NCBI RefSeq assembly: GCF_001667185.1
Contig: NZ_LZIC01000069.1
Location: 1-64,000, forward strand
Length of the DNA stretch: 64,000 nt
Direction of reading: 5' to 3'
From: Mycobacterium sp. 852002-50816_SCH5313054-b
GTDB lineage: Bacteria > Actinomycetota > Actinomycetes > Mycobacteriales > Mycobacteriaceae
Positions 29,156 through 37,197 of the stretch are shown here, piece by piece (the stretch's first letter is position 1; each line of letters opens with the position of its first letter). A model generated the notes under the pieces. It did not search any database and had not been told where the DNA came from. It saw only the letters and a list, made by a program, of their open reading frames with translations. A program made the position numbers and the translations under genes.

Positions 29156-29173
29156 TCGAAAATGATTTTCAAT
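29156..29173 (+). promoter_or_regulatory. Candidate Zur box for the zinc-free ribosomal protein operon
   Basis: TCGAAAATGATTTTCAAT carries the shared core with changes at the first two positions. It is 28 bases upstream of the rpmB2 GTG and 56 bases from the start of the neighbouring box, so the two divergent operons can be repressed separately or by cooperating Zur dimers. Confidence 0.75.
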
Positions 29174-29200
29174 AAGGCGAACGGGTTCGGGGAGGTACCA

Positions 29201-29437
29201 GTGTCTGCCCATTGCCAAGTGACCGGCCGGGCACCGGGTTTCGGCAACGCGGTGTCGCATTCGCATCGGCGGACTCGTCGGCGGTGGTCACCCAACGTCC
29301 AGCACAAGACGTACTACCTGCCGTCAGAGGACCGCCGGATTCGGCTGAGGGTCAGCGCGAAGGGGATCAAGGTCATCGACCGCGACGGCATCGAGGCGGT
29401 CGTGGCGCGGCTGCGCCGGGAGGGGCATCGGATCTGA
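29201..29437 (+). CDS. rpmB2: Ribosomal protein L28, zinc-free paralogue
   Basis: The 78-residue L28 contains [24 protein letters not shown] and the [13 protein letters not shown] block. A single Cys is present but there is no CxxC pair, so this is the zinc-independent form. The GTG at 29201 follows GGGGAGGT closely and gives the usual start SAHCQVTG. It begins the order L28-L33-S14-S18, the same order as M. tuberculosis Rv2058c-Rv2055c. It overlaps rpmG1 by one base. Confidence 0.95.
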   Translation: MSAHCQVTGRAPGFGNAVSHSHRRTRRRWSPNVQHKTYYLPSEDRRIRLRVSAKGIKVIDRDGIEAVVARLRREGHRI

Positions 29438-29601
29438 TGGCGCGCAACGAGATCCGCCCGATCGTCAAGCTGCGCTCGACGGCCGGCACCGGCTACACCT
29501 ATGTGACCCGCAAGAACCGGCGCAGCGACCCGGACCGGCTGGTGTTGCGCAAGTACGACCCCGTAATCCGCCGCCACGCCGACTTCAGCGAGGAGCGCTG
29601 A
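29437..29601 (+). CDS. rpmG1: Ribosomal protein L33, zinc-free paralogue
   Basis: The 54-residue L33 reads [29 protein letters not shown] and then [11 protein letters not shown]. The two CxxC pairs of zinc-binding L33 are absent. It starts at the ATG within the TGATG junction at the rpmB2 stop and ends 2 bases before rpsN2, so translation is probably coupled through the cluster. It replaces the zinc-containing L33 when zinc is low. Confidence 0.95.
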   Translation: MARNEIRPIVKLRSTAGTGYTYVTRKNRRSDPDRLVLRKYDPVIRRHADFSEER

Positions 29602-29603
29602 GG

Positions 29604-29909
29604 GTGGCCAAGAAATCGAAGGTCGTCAAGGACGACCAGCGACGTGTCATCGTGGCGCGCTACGCCGAACGCCGCGCCGAACTCACGGAGATCATTCGCT
29701 CACCGTCGAGCACGGCTGAGCAACAGGAAGCCGCTCAGCGTGACCTGGCGCGCCAGCCGCGCGATGCCAGCCCCGTGCGGCTGCGCAACCGCGACTCCGT
29801 CGACGGACGACCCCGGGGGCACCTGCGCAAGTTCGGGTTGTCACGAGTGCGCGTCCGCCAATTGGCCCACAACGGGCAGTTGCCCGGCGTGCGGAAGGCG
29901 AGTTGGTGA
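29604..29909 (+). CDS. rpsN2: Ribosomal protein S14, zinc-free paralogue
   Basis: The 101-residue long-form S14 starts with GTG and [14 protein letters not shown] and ends [19 protein letters not shown]. The [21 protein letters not shown] block has no cysteine, unlike the short zinc-binding S14 with CxxC...CxxC. This is the classic pattern of a zinc-sparing S14. It lies 2 bases after rpmG1 and 20 bases before rpsR2 in the same operon. Confidence 0.96.
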   Translation: MAKKSKVVKDDQRRVIVARYAERRAELTEIIRSPSSTAEQQEAAQRDLARQPRDASPVRLRNRDSVDGRPRGHLRKFGLSRVRVRQLAHNGQLPGVRKASW

Positions 29910-29929
29910 CGGCTCGGGATGGCTAGGTA

Positions 29930-30193
29930 ATGGCTAAGACACTTCGGCGCGGCCGCCTGACCGCGGATCTCCTGATCAAGCCCAAGAGGAACCTTCTCGC
30001 CAGCATCGGGCTCAACGCGGTCGACTACAAGGACACCGCCTCGCTTCGCGTGTTCATTTCGGAGCGGGGCAAGATGCGCTCGCGGCGCGTGACCGGTCTC
30101 ACCGTCCAAGAACAACGGCAGGTCGCCACGGCGATCAAGAACGCGCGCGAAATGGCGCTGCTGCCCTACCCGGGACCGACCGCGAGTCACTGA
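29930..30193 (+). CDS. rpsR2: Ribosomal protein S18, zinc-free paralogue
   Basis: The 87-residue S18 contains [19 protein letters not shown] and [13 protein letters not shown] near its end. The N-terminal Cys pair of the zinc-containing S18 (KCVFC in many species) is missing, replaced by [10 protein letters not shown]. It is the fourth gene of the divergent zinc-free ribosomal operon. The next gene, encoding a cysteine-rich protein, follows after 47 bases on the same strand. Confidence 0.95.
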   Translation: MAKTLRRGRLTADLLIKPKRNLLASIGLNAVDYKDTASLRVFISERGKMRSRRVTGLTVQEQRQVATAIKNAREMALLPYPGPTASH

Positions 30194-30240
30194 AACGTGC
30201 TGGGCATCAAGACATCCGGACGATACGAAGGGACTGACCG

Positions 30241-30630
30241 TTGACTTCGCCGCACGGCGGTACCGACCGCCCGTTCACCGTCGTCGTCTGTGCCGCGTGT
30301 GCGGCCGACCACGCCCTCTCGGTCATCGACGAACTTCGTCCCACCATCCGCCGCTGTCCACACGCCATGCTGATCTCCGCCACGTGCATGCTCGGACCAC
30401 TCACCTGCGCGTCGCGCCCAACCGGATGCGGCGTCATGGCTCTCGTCCAGCCGTGCACGGACGACCGGACAGCCTGCGGACCACCCCATTGGATCGGCCC
30501 CATCAGCGACAACGACGGGGCCGCCGCGCTGTGCGATTGGTTGGAGCGCGGACAATGGGAAAATGGTCCTGTGCCAAGGCATCTCGGCAGTCATCAATTT
30601 TGGACCCGCAACGCTGGTCGGAGCAATTGA
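30241..30630 (+). CDS. Cysteine-rich orphan protein downstream of zinc-free ribosomal genes
   Basis: I do not recognise the 129-residue product. It has nine cysteines (17, 20, 39, 49, 56, 63, 72, 79 and 98), beginning with CAAC, plus several histidines, and no signal peptide or membrane helix. Metal or iron-sulfur binding is plausible but not proven. The TTG start follows a GAAGGGA ribosome site by about 6 bases; no better start precedes the CxxC. Its place as the last gene of the Zur-type ribosomal operon suggests a role in zinc storage, trafficking or sensing. The last 20 residues may be less reliable because the 3' end is only loosely ordered. Confidence 0.6.
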   Translation: MTSPHGGTDRPFTVVVCAACAADHALSVIDELRPTIRRCPHAMLISATCMLGPLTCASRPTGCGVMALVQPCTDDRTACGPPHWIGPISDNDGAAALCDWLERGQWENGPVPRHLGSHQFWTRNAGRSN

Positions 30631-30645
30631 GGCTATGGCAGGTCA

Positions 30646-31401
30646 TCAACGTGGATAATCGTAGGGGTTGGCCGGGGCATCGATGCGAGTGACCGCGGTC
30701 GCCTGCAGCGTCGGAATCTTGGGCGAATCCGGTTGCCTGGGCGGGACTTCGCCCTCGACCCGAATCCATGTGTTGTCGGGTAGCCCGGTGGCCTGCGCGG
30801 CGGCCGGGCCGCCCAGGTGGATGCGGGCCAGTTGCGCGTCGGCCGCGCAACAGATGATGACGACGCGGCCAAGGTCGATGCCCTGCGCCTCGTTCAGGAC
30901 AAAGCCGGTCACGGTGATCGGCCGACCCTTCAGCGAGCCGGTGGTGTCCTGAGCCTCGCGCATGAGCACCTCCGGCAGCGACAGTTCGGGAGCCCGGCCG
31001 GGGCGGATCGGCGGAAACGCCCGATTCATAACATCATTGGACACCGATGTCACCGACGGCGCGGCGGCCGACGGCCTTAGCGCCGGTGGCGTCACGAAAC
31101 ACAGGGCCACGATCGGAACGACGAGCAGCCACACGATGCCGCGCCGATGCGAGTGCACGTGGCCGTGATCGTGATCGTGATCGTGATCGTGATCGTCGAC
31201 CTCCTCACTGTTGCGCGGACCGCCGCGGCGGATATCGCCGAGCATCGCCAAGAGGGCCAAACCGATGAGCAGCACCGCCGAAGCGACCAGCCACGGGAGC
31301 ATTCCCGGCTTGACGTAACGGGTGAATTCGCCCGTGATCGTGATCATGACGATGCTGATGCCCACCACCAGCAGCACCGTGTTCTCTGTTTCGCGGGTCA
31401 T
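30646..31401 (-). CDS. TIGR03943/DUF1980-type membrane protein with His-Asp run (YcgQ-like)
   Basis: The 251-residue protein has two or three membrane helices in its first 120 residues (NTVLLVVGISIVMITIT, MLPWLVASAVLLIGLALLAML, IVWLLVVPIVALCFV). Between the second and third comes a run of alternating Asp and His (HDHDHDHDHGHVHSH), a likely zinc-binding loop. The extracytoplasmic C-terminal domain includes VIICCAADAQLARIHLGG, a family feature. Its ATG overlaps the stop of the permease gene upstream by one base. In Bacillus the equivalent pair (ycgR-ycgQ) is Zur-regulated, which supports a role in zinc homeostasis. Confidence 0.82.
   Translation of the reverse strand: MTRETENTVLLVVGISIVMITITGEFTRYVKPGMLPWLVASAVLLIGLALLAMLGDIRRGGPRNSEEVDDHDHDHDHDHGHVHSHRRGIVWLLVVPIVALCFVTPPALRPSAAAPSVTSVSNDVMNRAFPPIRPGRAPELSLPEVLMREAQDTTGSLKGRPITVTGFVLNEAQGIDLGRVVIICCAADAQLARIHLGGPAAAQATGLPDNTWIRVEGEVPPRQPDSPKIPTLQATAVTRIDAPANPYDYPR
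31165..31194. repeat. Five perfect GTGATC hexamer repeats
   Basis: GTGATC is repeated five times without change. On the minus strand it encodes the alternating Asp-His run of the TIGR03943-type membrane protein. A perfect in-frame hexamer array can gain or lose units by slippage without breaking the reading frame, changing the number of metal-binding His residues. Confidence 0.9.
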
Positions 31402-32393
31402 TACCTGCCAGCCAGAACGAGTAGTCCTACGCCACAGGCGCATGCGATCGCGACAAGGAACGTGCAGGGTGCAAAGCGGGCCGCAAAGGCCCGGCCGAAC
31501 ATCCCGGCCTGCATCGCAAACAGCTTTACGTCGACGGCCGGGCCCACAACCAGAAACACGAGCCGGGGCAGCAGCGGCACCATGATCATGCTGGCGGCCA
31601 CGAACGCGTCGGCCTCCGAGCACAACGCCAGCACCACCGCCAGGGCGGCCATCACCGCAACGCCCAGGATCAGGTTCGACGCCAGATGCGTGAACACCCA
31701 ACGCGGCACCACCACATGAAGCGCCGCCGCCGCCGCGGCGCCCACAACCAAATACGACGCGGCCTGAAGGAAGTCATGTCTTGCCGCCTCGGTGAACACC
31801 GTCCACCGTGACTCGGTCCCGGTTCCCGAAGCGGGTAACCGGCGGGTGATCCACTCCGCGCGGCCCCAACGTGACCACGCCCAGCCCATGATCACCGCAG
31901 TGAGCAGCGACGCCCCCATGCGCGCGACGACCATCCTGGGCGCGCCGGGAAACGCCACCGCGGTGGCCACGAGCACTACGGGGTTGATCGCCGGCGCGGC
32001 GAGCATGAACGTCAGAGCCGCCGCTCCCGTGGCCCCTCCTTCGCCAAACAGCCGCCGCGCCACCGGAACCGAACCGCATTCGCAGCCGGGCAACGCAGCC
32101 CCGCCGACGCCGGCGGCCAATACCGCCACCGCGGGACGACGCGGCAGCCAGCGCGCCAATCGTTCGGGCGACACGAACACCGCGATCAACCCGCTGACCA
32201 CCACGCCGAGCGCCAGGAAAGGAACCGCCTGCACGAACACCCCACAGAACACGGTGCCAGCCGTCGATAACGCCGGACTGAGGGCGACCGCGTTCCGCAG
32301 CCTCGACGCCGCGAAAGCACCGACGAGCAGAATGCCCACCAGCACTTCCATCGACCCGACCGGCAACTTGGGCCGAGTCCTCAGCGTCGCCAT
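31401..32393 (-). CDS. DUF318/ArsP_1-type permease (YcgR-like)
   Basis: The 330-residue membrane protein has about eight helices in two similar halves. Family signatures are GVGGAALPGCECGSVPVARRL near residue 95, FMLAAPAINPVVLVAT near 128, and CSEADAFVAASM near 257, where conserved Cys, Ser and Asp line the pathway. The family moves metal or metalloid compounds, and the YcgR branch pairs with a DUF1980 partner, as here. It lies 164 bases downstream of the PPE gene on the same strand, with no Zur-like box of its own, so read-through from the PPE promoter is plausible. Confidence 0.82.
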   Translation of the reverse strand: MATLRTRPKLPVGSMEVLVGILLVGAFAASRLRNAVALSPALSTAGTVFCGVFVQAVPFLALGVVVSGLIAVFVSPERLARWLPRRPAVAVLAAGVGGAALPGCECGSVPVARRLFGEGGATGAAALTFMLAAPAINPVVLVATAVAFPGAPRMVVARMGASLLTAVIMGWAWSRWGRAEWITRRLPASGTGTESRWTVFTEAARHDFLQAASYLVVGAAAAAALHVVVPRWVFTHLASNLILGVAVMAALAVVLALCSEADAFVAASMIMVPLLPRLVFLVVGPAVDVKLFAMQAGMFGRAFAARFAPCTFLVAIACACGVGLLVLAGR

Positions 32394-32557
32394 CGTCTCA
32401 GTATGTCAGCGCGTGGGCGGCCCCATCGGGACCTGCGGACGATGTCGGCGACAGATCTCTGAAGGTCGCCGCGGCCGCATTCGCTCAGGAAGTCGATGAA
32501 CGGTTTGTGCGCCCGCACGCCAGGTGTGTACACGAAGGGAATGGGGAGGGAGCAAGG

Positions 32558-34354
32558 CTAACTGCCGCGTCGTTCGCTGTCGCGGGCCCCTTCGGCACCC
32601 TCGCGGGCACCGCCCGGGCCCCACGTGGCCGGCAACATTGGCATCCGCGGGCCACCGCCGAACTCGTCATCGGCCAGGGTGGTCAGACCCGCCGCCTCGG
32701 CGGCCGCTTCCTTGCGCGCCGTGCCGGCGAACCCCAGCGTTTCGGCGCCCCGGTCGGAGGCCCCCGTCTCGGCGGCGGGCGGTCCACCCCAGTCCGGGTC
32801 GACGTCGACATTCATGTCCATGTACTCGTCGTCGTACCCGCGCTGCCGCTGCCGTTGGCGCCGACGCGCCCGTGCCGCCTCGCGAGCAGACGCCGCAGCC
32901 GCCGCAGCTGCGCTGTCGGGTTCCGGCGCTTTTCTTTTCGCGCTGGAACTCGCACTGGCGCCCATCCCCGAGCCGGACCCGAGGCGGGGAGGACCCACCA
33001 CATACGGAGGAAGAAAAGCCGCCGAACCCGCGGCCGCGGGCGGCGCTGTGGGTGCCGGGCCCGCGGGGGCCGGTGGGCCGGAAGGCGTGGGCGCGGGCGC
33101 CGGGGCCGACGCGGGCGCCGCAGCCGGCGCCGTGAAAGTCGGCCCCATCGCGGCGATCGCAGACAAGGGCGGGGCGGCCGCGACGGGAGCCGGCGCGGCG
33201 ACGACGGGTTGCGGGATGGCCGCCAGCCCGGCCAGCCCGGCAAGGCCGCCAGCGGACGCGAGCGGGGCGGCCGCCGCGGGAAGCGCCGCCAACAGTGCGG
33301 CGGGCTGGCTGGTCAGGGTAAACGCCTCGGCCAGGTGCGTCGGCCAGTCGAACAGCTCCAGGCTGACCAGGTACTGGAAGGCCAGCACCGGATTCGACTG
33401 TAGGTAGACGAAGAACTGCTGGTAATCCTCGAAAACTTCGAGGCTGCGGACCACCCACCACATCGGCTGGGTCGGGTCCGCGTAAGCGTCGTATTCCAAT
33501 CCATTCACGGTGCCCTCGGCGGGATTCCAATGCACCCCGAAGTTCTGCAAGATATTCGCGACGAAGTTATCCAGCGCATTGGAGACCGTCGGGTCGTGTG
33601 TCAATAAGCTATTGCCGATGCCGAACTGTTGCAGGAAGTTAGAGATCTGCGGGCTGTTCACAAAGTTCGTGAAATCGTTGAACGGGTTGATGTTCGGGTT
33701 GCTCACGAAGTCCTGGTACGCCTGCAGCGGGCTCTGCAGGAACTGCTCGATCTGTTGAACGAATAACTGCAGTGGATTGGTAGCCGCCGACGCCTGGGCC
33801 GGGGTTTGCGCGTCGGATTTCAGGATTTGCGGCGCCGGGGGGGTTTGCGGTGTAGACGCCACCGCCGTGCTGGAGACCGCCTGATAGGTGGCCATGGTGG
33901 TGGCGGCCTGGATCCACATCCGCACGTAGTCGGCCTCGTTGAGCGCAATCGGGATGGTATTGATCCCAAAGAAGTTGGTGGCCAACAAGACTCCGTGCAC
34001 GACGTGGTTGGCGGCCAGTTCAGGCAAGGTCGGCATGGCGGCCAACGCGGTGGTGTAGGCCGCGGCCATGGCCTCGTGGGCGGCCGCGGTTTCCGCGCTG
34101 TCGGCGACGGCCTGCGTCAACCAGGCCAGAAATGGGGCGTGGGCGGCGACGTACGACGCGGCACTCGGCCCCTCCCACGCGCTGGCCTGCACCGACGCAA
34201 GCACTGCGATGAGTTCGTCCGCCGCCGAAGCGTATTCGGCGCTCAGCGCATTCCACGTCCCCGCCGCGGTCAGCAGCGACCCCGGCCCGGGGCCGCTGCT
34301 CAGCAACGCCGAGTGCAGCTCCGGCGGCGAGGCCATCCAGACCGGTGCGGTCAT
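32558..34354 (-). CDS. PPE-family protein (PPW subfamily) under a Zur-like box
   Basis: The 598-residue PPE protein starts [19 protein letters not shown], with WEGPSAASY near residue 57 and the PPE domain to about 180. The middle is rich in Asn and Phe ([16 protein letters not shown]), and the end is Ala/Pro-rich with PPW signatures [10 protein letters not shown] and PMLPATW. The ATG at 34354 has GAGGAG at good spacing; a GTG two codons earlier is possible. No PE gene is adjacent. It is probably exported by ESX-3, whose EspG3 is specific for this group. A Zur-like box 46 bases upstream suggests zinc control. Confidence 0.9.
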   Translation of the reverse strand: MTAPVWMASPPELHSALLSSGPGPGSLLTAAGTWNALSAEYASAADELIAVLASVQASAWEGPSAASYVAAHAPFLAWLTQAVADSAETAAAHEAMAAAYTTALAAMPTLPELAANHVVHGVLLATNFFGINTIPIALNEADYVRMWIQAATTMATYQAVSSTAVASTPQTPPAPQILKSDAQTPAQASAATNPLQLFVQQIEQFLQSPLQAYQDFVSNPNINPFNDFTNFVNSPQISNFLQQFGIGNSLLTHDPTVSNALDNFVANILQNFGVHWNPAEGTVNGLEYDAYADPTQPMWWVVRSLEVFEDYQQFFVYLQSNPVLAFQYLVSLELFDWPTHLAEAFTLTSQPAALLAALPAAAAPLASAGGLAGLAGLAAIPQPVVAAPAPVAAAPPLSAIAAMGPTFTAPAAAPASAPAPAPTPSGPPAPAGPAPTAPPAAAGSAAFLPPYVVGPPRLGSGSGMGASASSSAKRKAPEPDSAAAAAAASAREAARARRRQRQRQRGYDDEYMDMNVDVDPDWGGPPAAETGASDRGAETLGFAGTARKEAAAEAAGLTTLADDEFGGGPRMPMLPATWGPGGAREGAEGARDSERRGS

Positions 34355-34400
34355 AGGCACTCCTCGGGCTGTGAGGGTCTACCAGACGGAACAGACTTTA

Positions 34401-34418
34401 ATGAAAACGATTGTCGTT
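34401..34418 (-). promoter_or_regulatory. Candidate Zur box for the PPE-permease operon
   Basis: The plus strand reads ATGAAAACGATTGTCGTT, the shared core. A TAAAGT hexamer on the minus strand at 34395-34400 fits a -10 element for the PPE gene immediately downstream of the box. The cmtR-like gene starts 65 bases away on the other side, so the box could also affect it. Confidence 0.75.
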
Positions 34419-34483
34419 ATCAAGCCAGCGGCGCCATCGATCCAAAAGCAGTTCATATCACTGTCGACTGTATTGTTCAGCCC

Positions 34484-34831
34484 ATGATGACGCTTGAAGC
34501 GCGTGAGCTGACATTGGCCCGGCTGGGGCGGGCGTTGGCCGATCCGACGCGGTGCCGGATCCTGCTAGCCGTGCTCGACGGCGCCAGCTATCCCGGCCAA
34601 CTCGCGTCCGAGCTTGGGCTCACGAGATCGAACGTCTCCAACCACTTGTCCTGCTTACGCGGCTGCGGTTTGGTGGTGGCGAGTTACGAGGGCCGCCAGG
34701 TCCGTTACGCGTTGGCCGATCCGCATCTTGCTCGCGCGTTGACGGAGTTGGTACGGATGGTGCTTACCGTCGACCGCGAGCGGTCATGCGTCGACGATGG
34801 CGTGCAATCGGCGGGAGGGCACCATGGGTGA
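34484..34831 (+). CDS. cmtR: ArsR-family metal sensor, CmtR-type
   Basis: The 115-residue winged-helix repressor is very similar to M. tuberculosis CmtR, a Cd(II)/Pb(II) sensor. The block LARLGRALADPTRCRILLAVLDG opens the protein. The recognition helix SNVSNHLSCLRGCGL carries the two sensing cysteines, and a third Cys is in RERSCVDD near residue 102, as in CmtR. All three ligands are therefore kept. Metal binding would release DNA and allow expression of the overlapping cation-efflux gene. The two tandem ATGs at 34484 and 34487 leave the exact start open. Confidence 0.88.
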   Translation: MMTLEARELTLARLGRALADPTRCRILLAVLDGASYPGQLASELGLTRSNVSNHLSCLRGCGLVVASYEGRQVRYALADPHLARALTELVRMVLTVDRERSCVDDGVQSAGGHHG

Positions 34832-35531
34832 TGGTGCCGTCACCCGACCGTCCATGGGCGAAGTCCCTTGCGGTGGCGAGTGCCGCGCTGCGGCGGCCAC
34901 GAATTCACTTGATGGGCAACGGCGTACGACGTTGTCGCGGCGTGTGCGCATGCTCGTTGCGGCGACGATTGCCTACAACCTCGCCGAGGCTATGGTTGCC
35001 ATCGGTGCCGGGTCGGCCGCATCGTCGACCGCGTTGATCGGATTCGGACTGGACTCATTGATCGAGGTGTCGTCGGCCGCCGCGGTGGCTTGGCAGTTCT
35101 CGGGTGCCGACCCCGAGGCGCGGGAACGCACCGCGATGCGGATCATCGCGGTGTCGTTCTACGCGTTGTCCGGCTATGTGACTTTGGAGTCCGCGCGATC
35201 GTTGTTTTCCTGTGCGGCAGCCGCACCCTCGACGGTCGGGATGGTGCTGGCGGCGGTGTCGCTGGTGGTCATGCCGGTGCTGTCGTTCGCGCAACGGCGT
35301 GCCGGACGGGAGCTGGGTTCGGCCAGCGCGGTCGCCGACTCCCGGCAGACGCTTTTGTGCACCTACCTGTCAGGCGTCCTCTTCGCCGGGTTGCTGCTGA
35401 ATTCCCTGTTCGGCTGGTCGTGGGCCGACCCGGTGGTCGCCTTGGTGATCGCCGCCGCCGCGCTAAGGGAAGGCCGCGCCGCCTGGCGGGGCAAGTGCGG
35501 CTGCTGGGGCGGCCGCCAGCCGATGCGTTAG
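34824..35531 (+). CDS. Cation diffusion facilitator-like efflux protein
   Basis: The 235-residue protein has five or six membrane helices. It has CDF-like features: YNLAEAMVAIGAGSAASSTALIGFGLDSLIEV resembles the helix with the N/D-x3-E/D metal site, and ADSRQTLLCTYLSG the second D-x3-type site. It lacks the long cytosolic C-terminal domain of standard CDFs and ends with a CGCWGG motif. It overlaps cmtR by 8 bases, so it is the probable target of that sensor and exports Cd, Pb or Zn. It resembles M. tuberculosis Rv2025c in type. It converges on the next gene with a 4-base overlap. Confidence 0.78.
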   Translation: MGDGAVTRPSMGEVPCGGECRAAAATNSLDGQRRTTLSRRVRMLVAATIAYNLAEAMVAIGAGSAASSTALIGFGLDSLIEVSSAAAVAWQFSGADPEARERTAMRIIAVSFYALSGYVTLESARSLFSCAAAAPSTVGMVLAAVSLVVMPVLSFAQRRAGRELGSASAVADSRQTLLCTYLSGVLFAGLLLNSLFGWSWADPVVALVIAAAALREGRAAWRGKCGCWGGRQPMR

Positions 35532-36433
35532 ACGAGGGGGCGCCCCGTCCTGATCCGGCGGTCGACGTCGGCCAGCAGCGCGTTGAACGGGAAGTTCCGG
35601 ACGAAGCGCGGCAGCATGCGGTTGACCGTGCGCAACACGGCCATCAGCCGGTCGAAGCGCCGTTGCCGGGCGGCGTCCCAGGGCAGCCGCATCTCGTCGC
35701 GGAACCGCTGCGGCAGAAAGCCCGTGGTGATCAGCAACGAGAAGTCGTCGGACAGGCGTTGCAGCCGGCGCGGCAGCGCTACGCCCCGAATGCGGCCCGC
35801 GGCAATGGGATACAGGTAGTCCCGGACCGCGTCGTCGATGTGCACCTTGGCCAGCGACTCCTGCCAATAACGATCGAAGGCCGCCCGGTCCGCCGGCCAC
35901 ATCTCGGGCGGCACCTGCAACGTGGTGGCCAGGGCCATGCCCTCGCGATAGTGGCGGTCGGCGTCCTCGCCGTCCAGTTCACCGATGAAGATGCGGTAGA
36001 TGTCGACCCCGCCCTTGTACAGGCACGCCCCCACCCACAGCTGCAGGTCGACGTCGAAGGCGTTGTACTGCACCGGGCTGTCCGGGGTGGAGTAGACCTG
36101 CGCGTGCGCGCGGTTGACCGCCCGGCGGAAGGCCTCCTTCTGGGCGTCGCTGCCGGCGGTGGCCACCGCGAGGTAGGTGAAGGTGGTGCGCGCGCGCTTG
36201 ATCGGGTGCAGATCCACCCGGCCGCTTTCGACGCGGCTCTCCATCACCCCGTAGCCGACGCCGGGCCGCGCCAACTGCATGATGACGTTTGCGGGCCCGG
36301 CCAGTAGCGCCACGCCCATCAAGCCCTCGTCCATGCCCAGGGCGCGTCTACCCGGGGACCGTCGGGCATGCCGCGACCGGGGCGGGTCGGCGACGGGGCG
36401 TTCCACCTGCCCAATCGGCTCGTGTATGGCCAT
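35528..36433 (-). CDS. Oxygenase MpaB-like (DUF2236) protein
   Basis: This 301-residue protein of the DUF2236/MpaB family is proposed to bind heme or act as an oxygenase (Rv0276 counterpart). RVDLHPIKRARTTFTYLAVATAGSD near residue 70, the following AVNRAHAQV and NAFDVDLQLWVGACLYKGG are typical, and the His in NRAHAQV is a candidate metal ligand. It has no signal peptide. It is divergent from a TetR gene at 36517, in a region with a 12-base perfect palindrome, so that TetR may repress it. Its substrate is unknown. Confidence 0.82.
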   Translation of the reverse strand: MAIHEPIGQVERPVADPPRSRHARRSPGRRALGMDEGLMGVALLAGPANVIMQLARPGVGYGVMESRVESGRVDLHPIKRARTTFTYLAVATAGSDAQKEAFRRAVNRAHAQVYSTPDSPVQYNAFDVDLQLWVGACLYKGGVDIYRIFIGELDGEDADRHYREGMALATTLQVPPEMWPADRAAFDRYWQESLAKVHIDDAVRDYLYPIAAGRIRGVALPRRLQRLSDDFSLLITTGFLPQRFRDEMRLPWDAARQRRFDRLMAVLRTVNRMLPRFVRNFPFNALLADVDRRIRTGRPLV

Positions 36434-36498
36434 CGTAAGTCCTCCCGCGGCACCGCCCGCTAAATGTGCGAACGCCTGTTTCCCGATGTTGTCCTGTT

Positions 36499-36510
36499 AC
36501 CGGCGCCGGT
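36499..36510. promoter_or_regulatory. 12-base palindrome between divergent oxygenase and TetR genes
   Basis: ACCGGCGCCGGT is a perfect palindrome 7 bases before the TetR start and 66 bases from the divergent oxygenase start. TetR regulators often bind palindromes in such gaps. Its GC-only content in a high-GC genome makes chance occurrence possible. Confidence 0.35.
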
Positions 36511-36516
36511 GTCAAG

Positions 36517-37197
36517 ATGGTGGCTATGGCTGAGGGTTCCAGCGCGCGGCCCTACCGGGGCGTTGAGGCTGCCGAGCGGCTCGCCGGCCGCCGGCGCCGG
36601 TTGCTGACCGCGGGCCTGGAACTTCTGGGCGCGGAAAAACGAGACATCTCCGACCTGACCGTTCGCGGCATCTGCCGCCAGGCCGGCCTGGCGGCGCGCT
36701 ACTTCTACGAGAGCTTCACCGACAAGGACCAGTTCGTCGGGCGGGTGTTCGACTGGGTGGTCGCCGAGTTGGCGGCCACCACCCAGGCCGCGGTGGCGGC
36801 GGTGCCGGCGCACGAGAAGACCCGCGCCGGGATGGCCAACATCGTGCGGAGCATCGCCGGCGACCCCCGCGTCGGGCGGCTGCTGTTCAGCACCCAGCTG
36901 GCCAACTCGGTCATCGTGCGCAAGCGCGCCGAATCCAGCGCACTGTTCGCCATGCTGTCCGGCCAGCACGCCGTCGACACGCTGCGGGCGCCTGCGAACG
37001 AGCGGGTCAAGGCGGCGGCGCACTTCGCGGTCGGCGGCGTCGGACAGACCATCAGCGCCTGGCTGGCCGGCGATGTCCAACTCGGGCCGGACCAGCTCGT
37101 CGATCACCTGGCCGCGCTGCTCGAGGAACTCACCAACCCGCAGCTGTACCGCGTCACGGAAACAGCGGCAGATGCCACAGCCGCATCCCGGGATTGA
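36517..37197 (+). CDS. TetR-family regulator, Rv0275c-like
   Basis: The 226-residue TetR has an N-terminal helix-turn-helix (RRRRLLTAGLELLGAE, then VRGICRQAGLAARYFYESFTDKDQF, residues about 24-65) and a ligand domain ending AISAWLAGDV-like. The family counterpart is Rv0275c. The start is uncertain: ATG 36517 or 36526 are both in frame and neither has a clear ribosome site. It is divergent from the DUF2236 gene and overlaps the following membrane-protein gene tail to tail by 44 bases. The ligand is unknown. Confidence 0.85.
   Translation: MVAMAEGSSARPYRGVEAAERLAGRRRRLLTAGLELLGAEKRDISDLTVRGICRQAGLAARYFYESFTDKDQFVGRVFDWVVAELAATTQAAVAAVPAHEKTRAGMANIVRSIAGDPRVGRLLFSTQLANSVIVRKRAESSALFAMLSGQHAVDTLRAPANERVKAAAHFAVGGVGQTISAWLAGDVQLGPDQLVDHLAALLEELTNPQLYRVTETAADATAASRD

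Noticed and set aside
31165..31194. Possible CRISPR or regulatory repeat array
   Set aside because: The units are contiguous hexamers coding for Asp-His, with no spacers.
34355..34360. GTG start two codons before the PPE ATG
   Set aside because: The ATG gives the conserved PPE start and has GAGGAG at proper spacing.
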